Shown here piece after piece: positions 52,591 through 60,629 of a stretch of 64,000 bases of DNA; the first letter of the stretch is position 1, and every line of letters starts with the position of its first letter. Source of the stretch: Planococcus citreus (GTDB lineage Bacteria > Bacillota > Bacilli > Bacillales_A > Planococcaceae). A program made the translations under genes and the position numbers. The notes beneath the pieces are model-generated. The model did no database searches. It was not told the origin of the DNA and saw only the letters and a program-made list of their open reading frames with translations. Location: contig NZ_RCCP01000001.1 in NCBI RefSeq assembly GCF_003664125.1, forward strand, positions 1,302,001 to 1,366,000. The letters run 5' to 3'.

Positions 52591-53037
52591 TCAAGAAAGT
52601 AACTTCTTCTCCAATACAATCTTCAACTGGCCGCGCGGATCGATTTCCGTCTTCAAGACGTCAAAACCCGTCTGGATATTCAGCAGCAGCATGCCGCGCC
52701 ATTTGTTCATCGTCTTGGTGCGGACGATTCCGTAACCCAATGATCGAAGGTCTTCGTGCTGCCTGCGCATCAGTTCGGAGGCGATTCCGAGCTTCCGGCA
52801 ATCAGGACGGACGCCACCGAGCCAACTGTAGAAAATCTGATCGTCCAGGGCATAGCCGATTTTATAGGCTACGACGCGGTTGTCTACTAAAGCCACATAG
52901 ACCAATACAGTTTCCTGGCGGTTGAGCTTCTCCAGCCAGTGTCCCGGCCCACCAAAAATCAGCCGGTGCAGCGCAGTAATTTCTTCCGCTATTCCTTGGG
53001 GCGGTTCGGAACTGAATTTTTGATAGCTGATGTTCAT
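52591..53037 (-). CDS. GNAT-family N-acetyltransferase
   Basis: 148 residues. The acetyl-CoA-binding motif A is GGVRPDCRKLGIASELMR (about residues 74-91), in which KLG-A replaces the usual G-G-A pattern. The N-terminal strands and the C-terminal GFDVLKTEIDPRGQLKIVL sequence fit the fold. Substrate unknown. AAGAGG precedes the ATG. It is the last gene of a run of four small genes on the minus strand, with gaps of 19-32 bp. Confidence 0.83.
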   Translation of the reverse strand: MNISYQKFSSEPPQGIAEEITALHRLIFGGPGHWLEKLNRQETVLVYVALVDNRVVAYKIGYALDDQIFYSWLGGVRPDCRKLGIASELMRRQHEDLRSLGYGIVRTKTMNKWRGMLLLNIQTGFDVLKTEIDPRGQLKIVLEKKLLS

Positions 53038-53069
53038 AAGCTTGCCTCTTTCTATGGGGAATGGATACT

Positions 53070-53312
53070 TTACCGGTCATCGTCGTTCGTTTCAATCGAT
53101 TCAAATATCTGCGAATACAGCGCTTGTATAGTTTCCTCTGTTTTTTCATCTTTATGCAAGTAATACCTGGACATAGCAACTCCGTCATTTGATGGCGACT
53201 GCAGGAAACTCGTCGTATAAGCGCCCGTGGATGTCTCCCCGGCTTCTTCATATGATAGGAAAGACTGATAATGCCTATTCGATTCCACGAAGAAAAACGG
53301 GATATTATTCAT
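53070..53312 (-). CDS. Small protein of unknown function
   Basis: 80 residues, soluble and acidic at the C-terminus (ETNDDDR). GGAGG lies six bases before the ATG, and it fits tightly between neighbours, so it is likely expressed. No motif is recognised (SNRHYQSFLSYEEAGETST). It lies in the small-gene run with DUF4181 and GNAT. Confidence 0.6.
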   Translation of the reverse strand: MNNIPFFFVESNRHYQSFLSYEEAGETSTGAYTTSFLQSPSNDGVAMSRYYLHKDEKTEETIQALYSQIFESIETNDDDR

Positions 53313-53331
53313 CTTTGGCCTCCAGTTCCTT

Positions 53332-53607
53332 TCATTGTGGAACCGGAAAAGCGAGCCAGTATCCTAGCGGCAAAAAGATTAGCGCAAAGATTCCAGTACT
53401 GATCCAAGTGTGCTTTTTCGAAATTTCCCATCTTTTCTCCAGTGCTTGAATATGGAAAGAAACCAAGATGTAGCCGAAGAATCCTAGCAGGAACCCGAGC
53501 TTGTCATGGTGAATCGAAAATGCCCGGATAAGACCTAACCCAATCAACAACATCCCCGCTTTGCATAAAATTATATTGAAATACTGTATTTTCTTTTCTT
53601 CTGTCAT
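53332..53607 (-). CDS. Small membrane protein of unknown function
   Basis: 91 residues with three hydrophobic segments: IILCKAGMLLIGLGLIRAF, LGFLLGFFGYILVSFHI and WISTGIFALIFLPLGYWLAF. The loops are basic on the predicted inner side. GGGGCGG precedes the ATG. It lies 30 bp after the DUF4181 gene, probably in one operon. Confidence 0.68.
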   Translation of the reverse strand: MTEEKKIQYFNIILCKAGMLLIGLGLIRAFSIHHDKLGFLLGFFGYILVSFHIQALEKRWEISKKHTWISTGIFALIFLPLGYWLAFPVPQ

Positions 53608-53637
53608 CTTTCCGCCCCTTTCTCGAAAGCATGAGAC

Positions 53638-54045
53638 TTAAGTAAAAAAGTTGAAGACATCGAAGTAAATAATAAAGGTGACTGTCGATACCCAGACCGC
53701 CATCTCGCTGAGCGTCAAAATGGCCTGTTTTGGCTGTTCGGAGTGCTTCCATTGAAAATATGCTCTTATAGAGGCATCTGTTGTCATCCAAGCAATAAAT
53801 AACATTAAATAAAGGGTCACAGGAAGTTCTCGATACAACACCAAATAAATGACGAGAATGCTTACCAACATCCATCCCCATCTGATCCATTGATCAATTT
53901 TCCGATGCCGCTCATTGGCAAAATCAAATGAAAACAATTCTTTCTTTTCTTTTTCGATGTTCAATAGCTTTCCCAAGATAAAATTAATGAGAGAACTTAG
54001 CAAGAACATAGTTAAAATAACCAACCCGATTTCCAACCAAAACAT
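53638..54045 (-). CDS. DUF4181-like membrane protein
   Basis: 135 residues, four membrane segments. The first helix (FWLEIGLVILTMFLLSSLIN) is followed by a basic, acidic-rich loop (NIEKEKKELFSFDFANERHR), then three further helices. It resembles DUF4181 proteins of Bacillales, of unknown function. AAGGAGG lies five bases before the ATG at 54045, so the longer frame is discarded. First gene of a four-gene run ending in the GNAT gene. Confidence 0.65.
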   Translation of the reverse strand: MFWLEIGLVILTMFLLSSLINFILGKLLNIEKEKKELFSFDFANERHRKIDQWIRWGWMLVSILVIYLVLYRELPVTLYLMLFIAWMTTDASIRAYFQWKHSEQPKQAILTLSEMAVWVSTVTFIIYFDVFNFFT

Positions 54046-54157
54046 AGACACCCCTCCTTTAGTAAACGAACACATCGACAAAAAATTAATTTTCTACATT
54101 CTACTTTTCCTTAATACCTGAAATCAGATGCATTCACGACCCCTAAAAAGTCTCTTT

Positions 54158-54889
54158 TCATTTTTTTATCGTTTGGTTGCCATGAAAAACGTTTAAAATG
54201 AACTCTTTTTCTGGAACGTTCAGTTGTTCGTATCCCAAGAGGAAATCTCGATTATCGTAAAGAGCTTGCTCTAATGCGACATTGATTTCTGTGGCCGTAA
54301 ATTCAACAATGGCATACCTGGCGAAGGGCTTGTCATAACAGCCAAGCGACCCCGGATTCAAGTAAATTCGTTGTGCAGAAGAAAAATGATGCACTGGATG
54401 ATGATGGCCGAAACAAACCAAATCGAACGGCGATTCTTTATAAAGTTGGTCTAGCTTTTCAACCGCCGGCTCAGCTTCTATGGGAAGAAATCGCTGCTCG
54501 GAGTCCAAGTGATAATGAGTAAACAAAACTTTATGTTCCTCATGCTCTGCCGCTATTTCTTTCGGCATGGCTTTAAGTTTTGGAAGCAAACGCTTGTCCA
54601 ATCGTTTTGCCAGCCATTCATGGTGCACCCTCTCACCGCCTTGGCTATCACTTTCTTCTCCCTCCAAAATCGCAATCAATTCTTCTTCGTGATTCCCGAT
54701 AACAAATGAAATATCTTTTCTGGAAAACAAAATTTGCAGCACTTCGTTGGTCTCGTACCCAATTCCGACCATATCCCCTATGCAGTAAATGTGTTTCACT
54801 TGCGCATCCCGGTCGATTTCTGCCAATGCCGCGTATAAGGCTTGGCTATTGCCGTGAACATCAGCAATTACTGCGATCTTTGTACTCAT
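54158..54889 (-). CDS. Calcineurin-like metallophosphoesterase (YfcE type)
   Basis: 243 residues. The metal-binding blocks are IADVHGN (about residue 7), CIGDMVGIGYE, VIGNHEEEL, a lone His in LFTHYHLDSE, and FGHHHPVHH; they match the YfcE/MJ0936 phosphodiesterase group. Substrate unknown, possibly nucleotides. The ATG at 54889 follows GAGGAAA; an in-frame ATG five codons earlier is too close to an SD. A small inverted repeat (TATTAGTT-TTT-AACTAATA, 54932-54950) lies upstream. Confidence 0.87.
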   Translation of the reverse strand: MSTKIAVIADVHGNSQALYAALAEIDRDAQVKHIYCIGDMVGIGYETNEVLQILFSRKDISFVIGNHEEELIAILEGEESDSQGGERVHHEWLAKRLDKRLLPKLKAMPKEIAAEHEEHKVLFTHYHLDSEQRFLPIEAEPAVEKLDQLYKESPFDLVCFGHHHPVHHFSSAQRIYLNPGSLGCYDKPFARYAIVEFTATEINVALEQALYDNRDFLLGYEQLNVPEKEFILNVFHGNQTIKK

Positions 54890-54999
54890 ACGCGATTTCC
54901 TCATCCCTTTAATACTTTTATTATTTAGAGTTATTAGTTTTTAACTAATAGTAACATTTATTACCAAAATTATTATCCATAATCTTTAATAATCCCCAC

Positions 55000-55035
55000 A
55001 AGAAAAGCCCCGCTGTGTGTTAGCGAGGCTTGTGG
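55000..55035 (-). terminator. Terminator of the atypical SDR gene
   Basis: CAAGCCTCGCT, loop, AGCGGGGCTTTTCTT on the minus strand. Confidence 0.7.
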
Positions 55036-55059
55036 TGGAATATGGGGCTTGCGTATGTA

Positions 55060-55881
55060 TTAAAAGCGTTTCATCTTTTCCTGTGATACGGCCGCTTTCA
55101 TGCGCGGGTAGTTGGCGATGGTGCCGCCGTCGATGCGCAAGTCGATGCCGGTGATGTAGGAAGCCGAATCGCTCAACAGGAACTCGATCGGCGAGGCGAT
55201 TTCTTCCGGTTCCGCTGTCCGGCGCAGCGGCGTGTGGTCGAGCAGGGTTTGGATATCTCCTGCTGCATCCAGCACATTCATCATGCCGGGCGATACCGAG
55301 TTGAGGCGCGCGCCTTTTTCGCCCCACGCCCACGCCTGGTCTTCGACGATCAACTGCACGGCGAGCTTTGACATGCTGTTGGCCGCACCCGCATCTCCCT
55401 GCGTGAACTGTTCGAGCGTTTCCGCTAAATTGGCTGCGAGCTGCTGTTTCAACACGTCCATGTACTGGCCGTTTTGCGGCACCATGTAGGCGGTCATCGA
55501 TGACACCATGACGGCAGAGGTTGTTTCATTCGCAAGCGGCAAAAACGCCTCAAGCATATGGTGCATGCCGATCACGTTGTCGGCCATCTTGCGTTTGGAA
55601 TCGTTCGCATTCGATAATCCCGCCGCATGGACGAGCCCTCTCAGACGGCCCAGTTCTGCCACTTTCTCCGCTAAGTTTTCGACCGCTCGTTTCGATGTCA
55701 GGTCGACCGTTTCGCAGTGAATGTCGGCAATGTTTTGCTGCAAGAGCTGTTGTTTCGCGAGCTTCAGGCATTTTTCACACGGATCTGCCAACACCAGCGT
55801 GCCTTTCGCTCCGATGCGCTTGGCTAGTGCGATGGCGAGATCTTCTGAACCGCCTGTGATCACATAAACGTCCTTCGTCAT
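55060..55881 (-). CDS. SDR-like protein lacking the catalytic Tyr
   Basis: 273 residues with an SDR-like Rossmann fold (YVITGGSEDLAIALAKRIG, VHAAGLSN, and a C-terminal ITGIDLRIDGG typical of SDRs). The cofactor loop is TGGSEDLA instead of TGxxxGxG, and the active-site segment reads NSMSK instead of YxxxK. It may be a non-catalytic or substrate-specialised homologue. GGGGG precedes the ATG at 55881; a TTG two codons upstream is rejected. A TetR regulator lies divergently, with a 98-bp shared gap. Confidence 0.75.
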   Translation of the reverse strand: MTKDVYVITGGSEDLAIALAKRIGAKGTLVLADPCEKCLKLAKQQLLQQNIADIHCETVDLTSKRAVENLAEKVAELGRLRGLVHAAGLSNANDSKRKMADNVIGMHHMLEAFLPLANETTSAVMVSSMTAYMVPQNGQYMDVLKQQLAANLAETLEQFTQGDAGAANSMSKLAVQLIVEDQAWAWGEKGARLNSVSPGMMNVLDAAGDIQTLLDHTPLRRTAEPEEIASPIEFLLSDSASYITGIDLRIDGGTIANYPRMKAAVSQEKMKRF

Positions 55882-55979
55882 GAGCAATTCCCCCTGTTAT
55901 CTACTATAATTAGCATAAGCGTAATTTCCGTAAATAATACGAGACATTTCCCACGATATTGTCTAATGGAGTGACATAA

Positions 55980-56495
55980 ATGATAACAGCGAAACAAACC
56001 ATTACCGAAACCTTTATCCACTTGCTTGCCGACCAGGATTTTGAGGACGTGTCGGTCAAAGACATCGTCGCTTATGCCGGCATTTCCCGCTCCACCTTTT
56101 ACCTGCATTTCACCGATAAATACGAATTGATGGACGCGGTCCGCAGCCAGTTGAACGGGCGGCTCTTGCAAATTTACGCCGAACCGTCGGATGCCGAGAC
56201 GATCAACTTGAAGATCTGCCGCCACGTTTTCCACTACCGCCCGTTTTACCGCCAGGAATTCGCAGACGCGGGGCGCATCCACGAACTGACAATCCGCTTT
56301 GCCGGCCAGCTCGAACACGTCTTCGGCGATGAGGACCTCGCCGTCTTCGCCGGCTGGGGCACGATCGGCTATTTGGCGTCGTGGGTCAAAGGCGGCTTTG
56401 CAATGGCGCCGCAGGAAGCGTCGGACAAGCTGATGAAAATCATTTTCGCCGATTGGACGGCAAATTTGGCGGATGCGCGTGAACGTACTAGTTGA
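55980..56495 (+). CDS. TetR/AcrR-family regulator
   Basis: 171 residues. The helix-turn-helix reads VSVKDIVAYAGISRSTFYLH, typical of TetR, followed by FTDKYELMDAV. The C-terminal domain is short. GGAGTG precedes the ATG. It is divergent from the atypical SDR gene; the imperfect repeat AGACATT-N9-ATTGTCT in the gap (around 55950) is a candidate operator, so it probably represses that gene. Confidence 0.87.
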   Translation: MITAKQTITETFIHLLADQDFEDVSVKDIVAYAGISRSTFYLHFTDKYELMDAVRSQLNGRLLQIYAEPSDAETINLKICRHVFHYRPFYRQEFADAGRIHELTIRFAGQLEHVFGDEDLAVFAGWGTIGYLASWVKGGFAMAPQEASDKLMKIIFADWTANLADARERTS

Positions 56496-56556
56496 CCCCT
56501 TCCCCATCATGAATCAAAAGATGAACACCCATCCGTTACACGAGAGGACTGTTTAG

Positions 56557-56952
56557 ATGAAATTACGTCCCGTCTTAATCATCGCCGCTTTCTCGGCTCT
56601 ATCACTTTGGCTCATCAACGATTTCTTTCCAGGTACACTGGATGCGCTTGGCATTGCCCCTTGGGCCATTCTGGCTGCGCTAGCTTTCTTCGTCATTGCT
56701 TTACTCGTTACGCCAAGTCATGTCGATCGACAACGGAAAAGAAGAAAACATGCCAAGTTAATCTTTATGGCTATGGGATTGGGTTACCCAATTTTGCTGA
56801 TGGCACTGCTCTCCTTGCTTGGCGGTGAGTCGAGCTCAGGTTACTCATTCGCAAGTCCCCCTATGTGGATAACGTTTGCCGTATTTCTATGGTTCAGCTA
56901 TTCCGACGACAAAAAAGCATACAAGAAAAAAATGCAAGAATCCCAAGAATAG
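56557..56952 (+). CDS. DYFPGTL-family small membrane protein, copy 2
   Basis: 131 residues. NDFFPGTLDALGIAPWAIL near residue 24 and GGESSSGYSFASPPMWI near the end align with the other three family members; the middle is more basic (HVDRQRKRRKHAKL). About four membrane segments. Function unknown. GAGAGG precedes the ATG. It is the most diverged copy and lacks the shared extended -10 spacing. Confidence 0.73.
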   Translation: MKLRPVLIIAAFSALSLWLINDFFPGTLDALGIAPWAILAALAFFVIALLVTPSHVDRQRKRRKHAKLIFMAMGLGYPILLMALLSLLGGESSSGYSFASPPMWITFAVFLWFSYSDDKKAYKKKMQESQE

Positions 56953-57048
56953 AACCTAGCCCTCCAGTACCAGAGGTTTTTTTTGCGTCACTGAATCTTC
57001 ACAGCGGACAAGCGATTCAGTTCAATCCCTTTCATATCGAGTTATCTT

Positions 57049-57057
57049 TGTTAGACT
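57049..57057 (+). promoter_or_regulatory. Extended -10 element of copy 3
   Basis: TGTTAGACT, 44 bases before the ATG; similar to the elements of copies 1 and 4. Confidence 0.35.
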
Positions 57058-57100
57058 GGGAGGAAGGCGAATATTTGCCATCTAGGAGAGGATTTTTACT

Positions 57101-57478
57101 ATGAAAACCTATTGGCTTATTATTGCTGTGTTATTGCTGAACTTGTCTCTGCTGTTGATCGACGATTATTTCCCGGGCACTCTTGCCGAACTCGGCATTC
57201 CGACGTGGATCTTGTTTGTGGTCATCGCCTTGATGGTCGTCCTCAGCTGGGCGACCGTCAAGCCGCACCGCGAGAAGAAACGCTATATGATCATCTTTCC
57301 TGCATTGATGGTCGGCGTGCCGCTGTTGGTCATGGCCGTATTAACGGCACTTGGCGGAGAATCACAAAACAGCATTTCGCTGTCGAGTCCGGTCTTATGG
57401 ATCGGAGTCGCGGTGGCGTTGTGGATTTCCTGGCTCGAGTATGTGCGGGCATCCGAGAAAAAAGCAGAGAACGCATAA
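57101..57478 (+). CDS. DYFPGTL-family small membrane protein, copy 3
   Basis: 125 residues, MKTYWLIIAVLLLNLSLLLI then DDYFPGTLAELGIPTWILF. About four membrane segments and a charged C-terminus (YVRASEKKAENA). The ALGGESQNSISLSSPVLWIG block matches copies 1 and 4. GGAGAGG precedes the ATG. It lies 149 bp downstream of copy 2. Function unknown. Confidence 0.77.
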   Translation: MKTYWLIIAVLLLNLSLLLIDDYFPGTLAELGIPTWILFVVIALMVVLSWATVKPHREKKRYMIIFPALMVGVPLLVMAVLTALGGESQNSISLSSPVLWIGVAVALWISWLEYVRASEKKAENA

Positions 57479-57485
57479 AGTTTTG

Positions 57486-57525
57486 CATGAAAAAAGGCGC
57501 TTCCATTTGGGAGTGCCTTTTTTCA
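57486..57525. terminator. Bidirectional terminator
   Basis: AAAAAAGGCGCTTCC, ATTTG, GGAGTGCCTTTTTT between copy 3 and the convergent zinc-ribbon gene. Confidence 0.7.
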
Positions 57526-57532
57526 TGCGTTA

Positions 57533-57823
57533 TCAAGTTTTGAACGTCAATCCCGCTTCCGTTAGATGCTGCTTCAAAACCGGCAAAGACGCGGGCCCGA
57601 CGCCGTGAAGCGCCAGAATGTCCTTTTCGCTATAACCGGACAGCTTCTCAAGCGTATCGATTTGTTGCTGCAGCAGCGCGTTTCTCGCCGGCGCACTGAG
57701 CTCACGGAGAAATCCGCGTTGCGGCTTGTTTTCCTCGTTGCATACCGGGCATGTCGGACAGTCGCTGCTTTTGTAATACCGGTGGCCGTGATCGCAAATG
57801 CGCAATGTCTTTTCAGCAGGCAT
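57533..57823 (-). CDS. RNA polymerase alpha-CTD-like protein with N-terminal zinc ribbon
   Basis: 96 residues. The N-terminal part has C-x-HGH and CPTCPVC (CDHGHRYYKSSDCPTCPVC), a likely zinc ribbon. The C-terminal part (QQQIDTLEKLSGYSEKDIL, then LHGVGPASLPVLKQHL) resembles the helix-hairpin-helix of the RNA polymerase alpha C-terminal domain. Proteins with this pairing are small and of unknown role, possibly binding DNA. GGGGAG lies eight bases before the ATG at 57823. It sits among the DYFPGTL genes on the opposite strand. Confidence 0.72.
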   Translation of the reverse strand: MPAEKTLRICDHGHRYYKSSDCPTCPVCNEENKPQRGFLRELSAPARNALLQQQIDTLEKLSGYSEKDILALHGVGPASLPVLKQHLTEAGLTFKT

Positions 57824-57920
57824 GTTCATCGCTCCCCGTCGTTTTCTTCATTATAAGACATCCAATATCATTTTGGGGATGTTCGCTGCAAATGAAAGAC
57901 GCCTGCCAAAGTGGATATTT

Positions 57921-57929
57921 TGTTACACT
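57921..57929 (+). promoter_or_regulatory. Extended -10 element of copy 4
   Basis: TGTTACACT, 41 bases before the ATG, identical in sequence and distance to that of copy 1. Confidence 0.45.
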
Positions 57930-57969
57930 GAAAGGACTTATCCCGTGAATCACAGAAAGGATTTTTTTC

Positions 57970-58344
57970 ATGAAAACCTATTGGCTCATCTCGGTTGTCT
58001 TGCTGCTCAATCTATCGCTTCTGTTGATCAACGATTATTTCCCGGGCACACTCGAAGCAATCGGCATCCCTGTGTGGCTGTTGTTTGCGATTATGGCAGT
58101 CATGATCGTGTTGTCCGCGCTGCGCTTGAAGCCGGACAAAGAAAAGCATTTCTTGATCATCTTTCCTGTCGTTTCGGTCATCTATCCGCTCCTGTTGCTG
58201 GTTGTCCTGACGGCACTTGGCGGCGAATCCGCGAGCGGCTTGTCGCTCACGAGCCCGATTTTGTGGATCGGCGTAATCGTGACGCTCGCCGTGTTCCGCA
58301 GGACGTACCGGAAAGCGCAGGAAGAGGAAGCGCAACAAGGATAA
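57970..58344 (+). CDS. DYFPGTL-family small membrane protein, copy 4
   Basis: 124 residues: MKTYWLISVVLLLNLSLLLI, NDYFPGTLEAIGIPVWLLF, then a basic loop (ALRLKPDKEKHFL) and ALGGESASGLSLTSPILWIG. About four membrane segments. AAAGGA precedes the ATG. The closest match is copy 3, 490 bp upstream, which points to recent local duplication. Function unknown. Confidence 0.77.
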   Translation: MKTYWLISVVLLLNLSLLLINDYFPGTLEAIGIPVWLLFAIMAVMIVLSALRLKPDKEKHFLIIFPVVSVIYPLLLLVVLTALGGESASGLSLTSPILWIGVIVTLAVFRRTYRKAQEEEAQQG

Positions 58345-58350
58345 CTATCG

Positions 58351-58392
58351 ATCAAAAAAGGCTCTCCCGCTAAGGAAGAGCCTTTTTTGATT
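58351..58392. terminator. Bidirectional terminator
   Basis: ATCAAAAAAGGCTCT, loop, AGAGCCTTTTTTGAT between copy 4 and the methyltransferase gene. Confidence 0.85.
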
Positions 58393-58943
58393 TATTTCTG
58401 TGCCACCAGCACATATAAGGATTGTGCCGGGAAGAATTTCTCCACCACTTCAAATCCCGCTGCCGAGAGCTGCTGTTCCAAGCTACTCGACGTCAAACGC
58501 GGCGCTTTGGACCCGCCGGTTTTCGGTTCGAGTTCGATGGCGATCAAATGTCCGCCTGCCTTCAATAAGCTGTGCATGCTTTCGAGCACTGGCCCAAGCG
58601 GCGTGATTTCGTGCAAGACGAGCGACGCGAGGATGAGGTCGAGTGAGTCTTCTGCGAGGGCGGCGTCCGTTAATTCGCTGGAAACAAACCCGATATTTTC
58701 AATAGCCGCTGCTTGCGCTTTTTCGCTGATCAATTCAAGCATTGCCGGATCCGTGTCGAGTGCAAAGACCGTTTCATCGACTCGCTGTGCGAGCGGCAAA
58801 GTAAAGTAACCGGTGCCTGCCCCGAAATCCAGGATGCGGTCGCTGTTTTTGATGTGCAACTGATCGAGCAAGGCTTCCGCTGTCAGGCCGCCGTTTCGCT
58901 GCGGATCGTCCAAATAGGCGATTTTGTTATGGTGCTTGTGCAT
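58392..58943 (-). CDS. Class I SAM-dependent methyltransferase
   Basis: 183 residues. Motif I is ILDFGAGTGYFTLPLA, motif II VFALDTDPAMLEL, and the post-motif region LILASLVLHEI is typical of ubiE-like enzymes. The N-terminal His-rich MHKHHNKIAYLDDPQRN is a feature of this subgroup. The start at 58943 follows GAGGGAG; an in-frame ATG nine codons upstream overlaps the flavoprotein stop (ATGA) and is the alternative. Third gene of an Rrf2-flavoprotein-methyltransferase operon. Substrate unknown. Confidence 0.83.
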   Translation of the reverse strand: MHKHHNKIAYLDDPQRNGGLTAEALLDQLHIKNSDRILDFGAGTGYFTLPLAQRVDETVFALDTDPAMLELISEKAQAAAIENIGFVSSELTDAALAEDSLDLILASLVLHEITPLGPVLESMHSLLKAGGHLIAIELEPKTGGSKAPRLTSSSLEQQLSAAGFEVVEKFFPAQSLYVLVAQK

Positions 58944-58966
58944 AGGCTCCCTCTTTTCTGCATGGT

Positions 58967-59896
58967 TCATTCGCCGAATCGTTCTTCCGTGAAGGCCGCG
59001 ACGACACTGGTGGCAGCAAGGCTTCCTTGTCCAGCTGCGATGATCAATTGCGCAGGCCCCATGGAAATATCACCGCAAGCAAAGACACCTTCGACATTGG
59101 TGCGCTGCATCGGGTCGGTCTCCACTCCGCCCCGTTCGTTAATATAGCAGCCCAAATCTTTCGCGATGGATGTCGACTGGTGCCATTCGGCTGTAACGAA
59201 TCCGCCGGAGCGTTCGATCGTTGTGCCGTCTTCAAACGTGATGGCGCGCAGTTTCCCGTTTTCGCCGTCCAGTGAGCGGATCGGTTCTTCGTAGACGAGG
59301 ACGCCGTGGTGCTCAAGCGTTTTCTGCTCCGTCGGCGTGATGTGCTTCTTGCCATTGGTCGCGATGATCAAATTGTTCGACCAGTTGGAGACGACTTTTG
59401 CAAGATGCCCCGCCGCTTCATTTTCCGAAATGATGACCAAGGGCTCGCCGCGCATTTCATAGCCGTCGCAGAACGGGCAGCTGAATAGGCTTGTGCCATA
59501 AAACTCCTGGACGCGCGGAATGTCCGGCAAGGTTTCCGTGAATCCGGTTGCCAGGATTACTTTTCTCGCGTGGAATACTTCCCCGCCTTCCGTTTCGATG
59601 CGGAAAGCTTTCGGTTCTTTCGTGACCATTGAGACGCGGCTCGTGTTGATCTGGACATCCGGATAATGCGTGAGTTCTTGTTGAGACAATCGTTTCAGTT
59701 CCTGGGGATTGATGCCGTCGCGTGTCAAAAAGCCGTGGGATTCATGCGTCACGCGGTTTCTCGGCTGGTTGTCGTCGAACAGCATGGTCTTTTTCAATGA
59801 ACGGCCGAGCACGAGCGCTGCGTTGAGCCCCGCCGGCCCGCCGCCGATAATCGCACAATCGAGCAGCGCTTCCTGGTTAGTAAACGAATCGTTCAT
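58967..59896 (-). CDS. FAD-dependent pyridine-nucleotide oxidoreductase (thioredoxin-reductase-like)
   Basis: 309 residues. FAD-binding GGGPAGLNAALVLGR at the N-terminus, the redox-active pair in SCPFCDGYEMRG, and the second FAD motif VEGVFACGDIS are all present. The NADPH-binding region (IISENEAAGHLAKVV) deviates from the GGGDSA/HRR pattern of true thioredoxin reductases, so it is a TrxB-like oxidoreductase with uncertain partner. GGAGG precedes the ATG. It overlaps the preceding Rrf2 gene by 4 bp. Confidence 0.87.
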   Translation of the reverse strand: MNDSFTNQEALLDCAIIGGGPAGLNAALVLGRSLKKTMLFDDNQPRNRVTHESHGFLTRDGINPQELKRLSQQELTHYPDVQINTSRVSMVTKEPKAFRIETEGGEVFHARKVILATGFTETLPDIPRVQEFYGTSLFSCPFCDGYEMRGEPLVIISENEAAGHLAKVVSNWSNNLIIATNGKKHITPTEQKTLEHHGVLVYEEPIRSLDGENGKLRAITFEDGTTIERSGGFVTAEWHQSTSIAKDLGCYINERGGVETDPMQRTNVEGVFACGDISMGPAQLIIAAGQGSLAATSVVAAFTEERFGE

Positions 59897-60309
59897 TTCC
59901 CATCGCCTCCTTGGTGTTGTCCTGCCTGTTCTGCAATATCCACTAACAGCTGTTCCTGAAGTTCTTGTTTCATATTGGCTTCAGCGTCCCGCATGACTTT
60001 CTCGATTAGGCAGCCTTCGTGGCGATGGAGCGTGCAGTCGAATAAATGGCTTTCGCCTTCAATCGCCTGGATCACATCGAAAAACGAGATGTCCCGCTCG
60101 CCGCGCGCCAGCCGGTAGCCGCCTTTTGCGCCCGGCGTCGACTCGATCAAGCCAGCTTTTGTCAGCTTGGTCAAGATTTTCGACAAATAAGTGGGCGATA
60201 ACTGCTGGGCTTTCGCCAGTTCCTGCACGCCGATCGACGCATCCCTAGGCAACCGGATCAGCTGCACCATCGTATGCAAGGCGTAGTTCGTGGCATTGGA
60301 ATATTTCAT
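59893..60309 (-). CDS. Rrf2-family transcriptional regulator
   Basis: 138 residues. The winged helix reads SPTYLSKILTKLTKAGLIES with wing GAKGGYRLAR. Two cysteines in DCTLHRHEGCLIEKV (about residues 95-105) could sense redox stress, but the classical three-Cys FeS pattern is incomplete. It is the first gene of an operon with a thioredoxin-reductase-like flavoprotein, so it may respond to oxidative or thiol stress and control its own operon. GAGGAGG precedes the ATG. Confidence 0.85.
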   Translation of the reverse strand: MKYSNATNYALHTMVQLIRLPRDASIGVQELAKAQQLSPTYLSKILTKLTKAGLIESTPGAKGGYRLARGERDISFFDVIQAIEGESHLFDCTLHRHEGCLIEKVMRDAEANMKQELQEQLLVDIAEQAGQHQGGDGK

Positions 60310-60629
60310 CGGGCATCCTCCTCAAGTTCTTTTGTGGATATTAAAGACTCTTGTTGTCTGTAATTAAAACCAATTTACCACTAGCCATTGTTCCCGTCAA
60401 CGAGAAACGCTTCGTTTTTATTTCCCGGGCAATGAAGTTCTCACAATGAAAGCATCCGGCTAGCAGAAAATGAAGCCTGTGACGACGTGCCGCTTGATAG
60501 CAAACAGCTAAACGCGCTACAGTTAAACAAAGCCGAATTGAAACAAGCGGCTTATTGGAAACCGAATACGACAGGCCAATTGATATTCAATCATTGGGAC
60601 TGATAAAAACGACAAGGAGTTTGGATATT
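60310..60629. other. 320-base gap with an Rrf2 promoter region and a gene remnant
   Basis: The left part is the Rrf2 leader. A short dyad (AGAC-N7-GTCT) around 60343-60357 lies upstream of the Rrf2 gene and is a weak candidate for autoregulation. The right part holds a coding-like remnant (60435-60603). Confidence 0.5.
60435..60603 (+). pseudogene. C-terminal coding remnant (WKPNTTGQLIFNHWD tail)
   Basis: A frame runs from after a TGA to a TGA at 60601-60603, reading LDSKQLNALQLNKAELKQAA and YWKPNTTGQLIFNHWD at its end. The tail resembles the C-terminus of short uncharacterised Bacillales proteins ending in a WKP...IFN-WD motif (recalled). No ATG occurs in frame, and the only GTG lacks an SD, so it is probably 5'-truncated. 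Confidence 0.45.

Noticed and set aside
54932-54950. Inverted repeat TATTAGTT-TTT-AACTAATA upstream of the phosphoesterase gene
   Set aside because: Short and AT-rich, so it may be chance; no regulator nearby supports an operator, and no T-run supports a terminator.
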